This document shows, piece after piece, positions 22,502 through 24,350 of a stretch of 24,350 bases of DNA. The DNA comes from Stenotrophomonas sp. UBA2629 (GTDB lineage Bacteria; Pseudomonadota; Gammaproteobacteria; Xanthomonadales; Xanthomonadaceae): the NCBI GenBank assembly GCA_002359895.1, contig DEOB01000005.1, positions 93,627 to 117,976 of the forward strand, given 5' to 3'. The number at the start of each line of letters is the position of its first letter. Position 1 is the stretch's first letter. A model generated the notes under the pieces. It was given only the letters and a program-made list of their open reading frames with translations, was not told the origin of the DNA and searched no databases. A program made the position numbers and the translations under genes.

Positions 22502-22936
22502 ATGAAAACCACGATGGCAGTGTTGTTGCTGGCGGCGACAGCCGGTTTGGCGCCTGCGGCGCAGGCGGCGGGCAACATTGATTGCGAGTTGCAGTACAAC
22601 CTTTCGGGCTGGTCGGCGTTCTACAAAACCGCTGACGGTACCGGGACGATCACCTGCGACAACGGCACGCGCATCCCGGTCAAGATCACCGCCAAAGGCG
22701 GCGGTCTGACGGTGGGGCGTACCACCATCACCGATGGCCGTGGCAAGTTCAGTGGTGCGTATTCCACCAATGATCTGCTGGGCACATACGCTGCGGCCGA
22801 GGTGCATGCCAGTGCATCACGTGCCAGCGGCGCGCAGGCGATGACCAAGGGTGATGTGTCGTTGGCACTTGCCGGCACCGGTCACGGGTGGAGTTTGGGC
22901 GTTGGCTTTGGCAAGTTTGTGATCGAGCGCCGCTGA
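22502..22936 (+). CDS. Small exported protein of unknown function
   Basis: This 144-residue protein has a clear signal peptide: MKTTMAVLLLAATAGLAP with cleavage near AQA/A or AAG. The mature part is about 120 residues, glycine- and threonine-rich, and looks like an all-beta domain. It has two cysteines, in DCELQYN and ITCDNG, which could form a disulfide in the periplasm. The end HGWSLGVGFGKFVIERR is amphipathic. I do not recognise a family with confidence; small periplasmic proteins of this type occur in Xanthomonadales. The ATG at 22502 has AGAGG upstream, and an earlier in-frame ATG at 22448 lies within the hairpin region. It is probably transcribed alone. Confidence 0.8.
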   Translation: MKTTMAVLLLAATAGLAPAAQAAGNIDCELQYNLSGWSAFYKTADGTGTITCDNGTRIPVKITAKGGGLTVGRTTITDGRGKFSGAYSTNDLLGTYAAAEVHASASRASGAQAMTKGDVSLALAGTGHGWSLGVGFGKFVIERR

Positions 22937-22954
22937 CTTTTCAAAGCAGGGCTC

Positions 22955-23000
22955 CCCTCATCCGCCCTACGGGCACCTTCTCCCGCTTGCGGGAGAAGGG
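22955..23000. repeat. REP-like palindromic element
   Basis: CCTTCTCCCGC (22976-22986) and GCGGGAGAAGG (22989-22999) form an 11-bp perfect stem with a 2-base loop. It is preceded by a small GCCC/GGGC hairpin (22964-22974) and the lead CCCCTCATCC. I recall very similar units scattered many times in xanthomonad genomes. It follows the exported-protein gene and may also end its transcript. Confidence 0.75.
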
Positions 23001-23003
23001 ATA

Positions 23004-23075
23004 GAAGCCAAAGCCAAAGCCAAAGCCGAAGCCGAAGCCGAAGCCGAAGCCGAAGCCGAAGCCGAAGCCGAAGCC
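23004..23075. repeat. Hexanucleotide tandem repeat, 12 units
   Basis: Twelve consecutive 6-bp units cover 72 bases: one GAAGCC, three AAAGCC, then eight perfect GAAGCC. Read on the minus strand it would code a Ser-Ala or Leu-Ala run, but no ribosome site or gene context supports a protein. It lies 19 bp beyond the stop of the minus-strand zeta-like gene and directly after the palindromic element. Long identical runs of this kind are prone to slippage, so the copy number may vary between strains. Confidence 0.95.
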
Positions 23076-23094
23076 GATGGCGCAGCTGTCGTGC

Positions 23095-23730
23095 TTACTC
23101 TTCCTGCACCACCGGGAACGCCTTCAGCGCCGCCCACACAATCGGCTTTGCCCACTCCGGCACCTGCGCGAATTCCTCCTGCGTCGATGGGCAGAGAATC
23201 CGGCCCCGCTCCAGCTCCAGGACCAACAACGGCTCGGCCTGGCCCGCCGCATCCGCAGGGCGACTGTTGTCGTAGACGTGCAGCGTTGTCAGGTGCGGCA
23301 GCAGCTCGATGAGGTTGAGTCGCGATCCATCAAAACGTTGTCGGATTTTGCTTTCGGGAATGTCATGGCCGCCAGCCGCAACGCGTTCGGCAACCCGCTG
23401 CAGGTGCAGCTCCACGTTTTCCAGCCCGCAGAACCAGATGCTGACTTCGTGCTGTTGGCAGGCGTCGCGCAGCAGCGCAGGAATGGTGTTCGCGCCGAGT
23501 GTCGTTTCAAAGGCGTAGTCGCTGTCCTCGGCGATGGCCTCGCGTAGCCGCCGGGTGCCTTCCTGCCACGCGGTGGCGTTGGCTTCTTCAAGCGGCCAGC
23601 CGCGCTCAACCAGTTGCCGGGTAAAAGCGTCGGGGTTGAACCAGCTGGCGCCGTCTTCGCGAAGCAGGGTGCCCAGCAGCGAGCTCTTGCCGGCGCCATT
23701 GACGCCGGCCAATACCAGAATCCGCGCCAC
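23095..23730 (-). CDS. Zeta-toxin-like P-loop kinase
   Basis: This 211-residue protein resembles zeta toxins. It has Walker A GVNGAGKSS (9-17, Lys15), Asp34 in NPDAF, the sequence YAFETTL (Glu75, Thr76), and the arginine-bearing segment GGHDIPESKIRQRF (121-133) that in zeta proteins contacts phosphates. Classical zeta toxins phosphorylate UDP-N-acetylglucosamine and block wall synthesis; whether this one does is inferred. It starts with GTG at 23730, three bases after the stop of a Phd/YefM-type gene, so the pair is co-expressed. Some zeta-like P-loop proteins act without toxicity, so a housekeeping kinase remains possible. Confidence 0.82.
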   Translation of the reverse strand: MARILVLAGVNGAGKSSLLGTLLREDGASWFNPDAFTRQLVERGWPLEEANATAWQEGTRRLREAIAEDSDYAFETTLGANTIPALLRDACQQHEVSIWFCGLENVELHLQRVAERVAAGGHDIPESKIRQRFDGSRLNLIELLPHLTTLHVYDNSRPADAAGQAEPLLVLELERGRILCPSTQEEFAQVPEWAKPIVWAALKAFPVVQEE

Positions 23731-23733
23731 GGC

Positions 23734-24075
23734 TTAGAGCGATTTGCCCAGCGTGATCTTGCCGCCGCGACGAGCCGGGCGGGCGAGGGCTTTGCTCAGT
23801 CCGTCGCTCTTCAATGTGGAAAGGTGGGCGTCAAATTCATCCTGCAGCGCCTTGAGCGACTGCGCGCGCTGGGCCGCCGTCGAGCTGCTGTGCGCCTGCT
23901 CGACCAGACGTTGATATTCCTCGGCCGACACCACAACCGCCTGCGGATGATTGTGGTTGGTCACCACTACCGCGCCGCTCCTGCTCACTTTGCGCATCAA
24001 CTCGGGCCAGCCCTTGGCCTTGACGTCGCTGGCCGGCGTTCTTTCCAGGTCAAGCAGATTCAGGGAGAAGTCCAT
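23734..24075 (-). CDS. Phd/YefM-family antitoxin
   Basis: This 113-residue protein has an N-terminal Phd/YefM fold. Residues about 18-60 contain the typical strand-helix pattern VVVTNHNHPQAVVVSAEEYQRLVE, used for dimerisation and DNA binding. The rest is a charged helical tail (KALQDEFDAHLSTLKSDG, then a basic end RPARRGGKITLGKSL) that would wrap a toxin. It lies directly upstream of the zeta-like gene on the same strand. Phd proteins usually repress their own operon, and overlapping palindromes lie upstream at 24119-24142. The ATG at 24075 has a GGA about eight bases upstream. Pairing a Phd antitoxin with a zeta-like protein differs from the classical epsilon-zeta and PezAT modules. Confidence 0.88.
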   Translation of the reverse strand: MDFSLNLLDLERTPASDVKAKGWPELMRKVSRSGAVVVTNHNHPQAVVVSAEEYQRLVEQAHSSSTAAQRAQSLKALQDEFDAHLSTLKSDGLSKALARPARRGGKITLGKSL

Positions 24076-24118
24076 GGCCGGTTTCCAGTGAGGGGCTGTG
24101 GCCGACGTTACTCGAAAA

Positions 24119-24142
24119 TTCCCATTTTGGGAAATTTTCCCA
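24119..24142. promoter_or_regulatory. Overlapping palindromes, probable antitoxin operator
   Basis: Two palindromes share one half-site. TTCCCA-TTT-TGGGAA is at 24119-24133 and TGGGAAA-T-TTTCCCA is at 24128-24142, so three TGGGAA half-sites lie in alternating orientation. The AT-rich stretch is 44-67 bases upstream of the antitoxin ATG, where its promoter must lie. Cooperative binding of a Phd-type antitoxin to adjacent palindromes is known in the family; its use here is inferred. Confidence 0.65.
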
Positions 24143-24200
24143 TTATTGCCATTCAGCCGGAACTCTGGTTGTCTGCTCTGCTGTCAGCAGCCGCAAACAA

Positions 24201-24227
24201 AACGCCCGGTGCAGGGCACCGGGCGTT
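24201..24227 (-). terminator. Rho-independent terminator
   Basis: AACGCCCGGTGC (24201-24212) and GCACCGGGCGTT (24216-24227) form a perfect 12-bp stem with a 3-base loop. On the minus strand the stem is followed by TTTTGTTTG (the first two Ts pair as part of the stem end). It ends the gene entering from the right edge and separates it from the antitoxin promoter. Confidence 0.85.
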
Positions 24228-24255
24228 GTTGTGTCACTTCACGGGCTGGCGGTAA

Positions 24256-24350
24256 TCAGCCGCCGCGCGGGCCGCGGTTGCCGCCGCCACCGGGACGGCC
24301 ACCGCCGCCCGGACGACCTGCGCCACCGGGGCGGTTGCCACCCGGGCGCG
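24256..24350 (-). CDS. C-terminus of an Arg/Gly-rich protein (truncated by window edge)
   Basis: Only the last 31 complete codons are present. Read on the minus strand they give repeated RPGG and GGR units ending GGGGNRGPRGG and a TGA stop. RGG-type tails of this kind are found on DEAD-box RNA helicases such as RhlE and on other RNA-binding proteins, where they bind RNA. The body of the gene lies outside the window, so the product is not settled. The stop is followed 28 bases later by a strong rho-independent terminator, which supports this reading frame as a real gene end. Confidence 0.7.
   Translation of the reverse strand, partial: RPGGNRPGGAGRPGGGGRPGGGGNRGPRGG

Noticed and set aside
23004..23075. 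CRISPR array
   Set aside because: Units are 6 bp in direct tandem with no spacers and no cas genes nearby.
22967..23155. Minus-strand frame with a Ser-Ala repeat
   Set aside because: It is produced by the hexanucleotide array and palindrome; no ribosome site, and it overlaps the end of the zeta-like gene.

Overview
The window is chromosomal DNA of a high-GC gammaproteobacterium, most likely family Xanthomonadaceae (Stenotrophomonas, Xanthomonas or Pseudoxanthomonas type). I infer this from the family-typical cyd and ccm clusters, a MetX-family protein with the residues of the xanthomonad serine O-succinyltransferase group, and intergenic palindromes and short tandem repeats of the kind common in that family. 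The genus cannot be fixed from sequence alone. The window is gene dense: no gene-free stretch exceeds 300 bases, and most long ORFs antisense to the listed genes are shadows of high GC content.

Layout. At the left edge lies the 5' end of a tRNA (probably tRNA-Pro, minus strand) with its own sigma-70-like promoter. Next come the minus-strand cytochrome bd oxidase genes cydA-cydB-cydX, and diverging from them on the plus strand cydD-cydC, the ABC exporter needed for bd assembly. A perfect FNR-type box lies in the shared cydA/cydD intergenic region. From 6.6 to 10.8 kb runs a minus-strand set of accessory genes: an exported dikinase-like protein with the domain order of glucan water dikinases, a cold-shock/DUF1294 membrane protein, a small membrane protein, and an exported ATP-dependent DNA ligase of the Lig E type. 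A MetX-family acyltransferase (probably serine O-succinyltransferase) follows at 11.0-12.1 kb.

From 12.2 to 20.0 kb lies a complete System I cytochrome c maturation cluster, transcribed on the minus strand as ccmA-ccmB-(tetR-family gene)-ccmC-D-E-F-G-H-I. The genes overlap by about 4 bp at most junctions. The exception is the ccmB/ccmC junction, which is split by a TetR-family regulator flanked by spacer DNA. Divergent from ccmA on the plus strand is a probable operon of a methionine/glutamine-type aminotransferase, an unknown 102-residue membrane protein and an omega-amidase (YafV/Nit2 type). Together the two enzymes would transaminate a 2-oxo acid with glutamine and hydrolyse the 2-oxoglutaramate formed. 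A small exported protein of unknown function follows.

The right end holds a strong palindrome, a 12-unit hexanucleotide tandem repeat, and a minus-strand toxin-antitoxin-like pair (Phd/YefM antitoxin, zeta-like P-loop toxin) with overlapping TGGGAA palindromes upstream. Last are a rho-independent terminator and the Arg/Gly-rich C-terminus of a truncated gene, possibly an RNA helicase or other RNA-binding protein.

The best candidates for new biology are the exported dikinase-like protein and its exported ATP-dependent neighbour (Lig E), the Phd-zeta pairing with its operator, the TetR gene inside the ccm cluster, and the unknown membrane protein between the aminotransferase and the omega-amidase.
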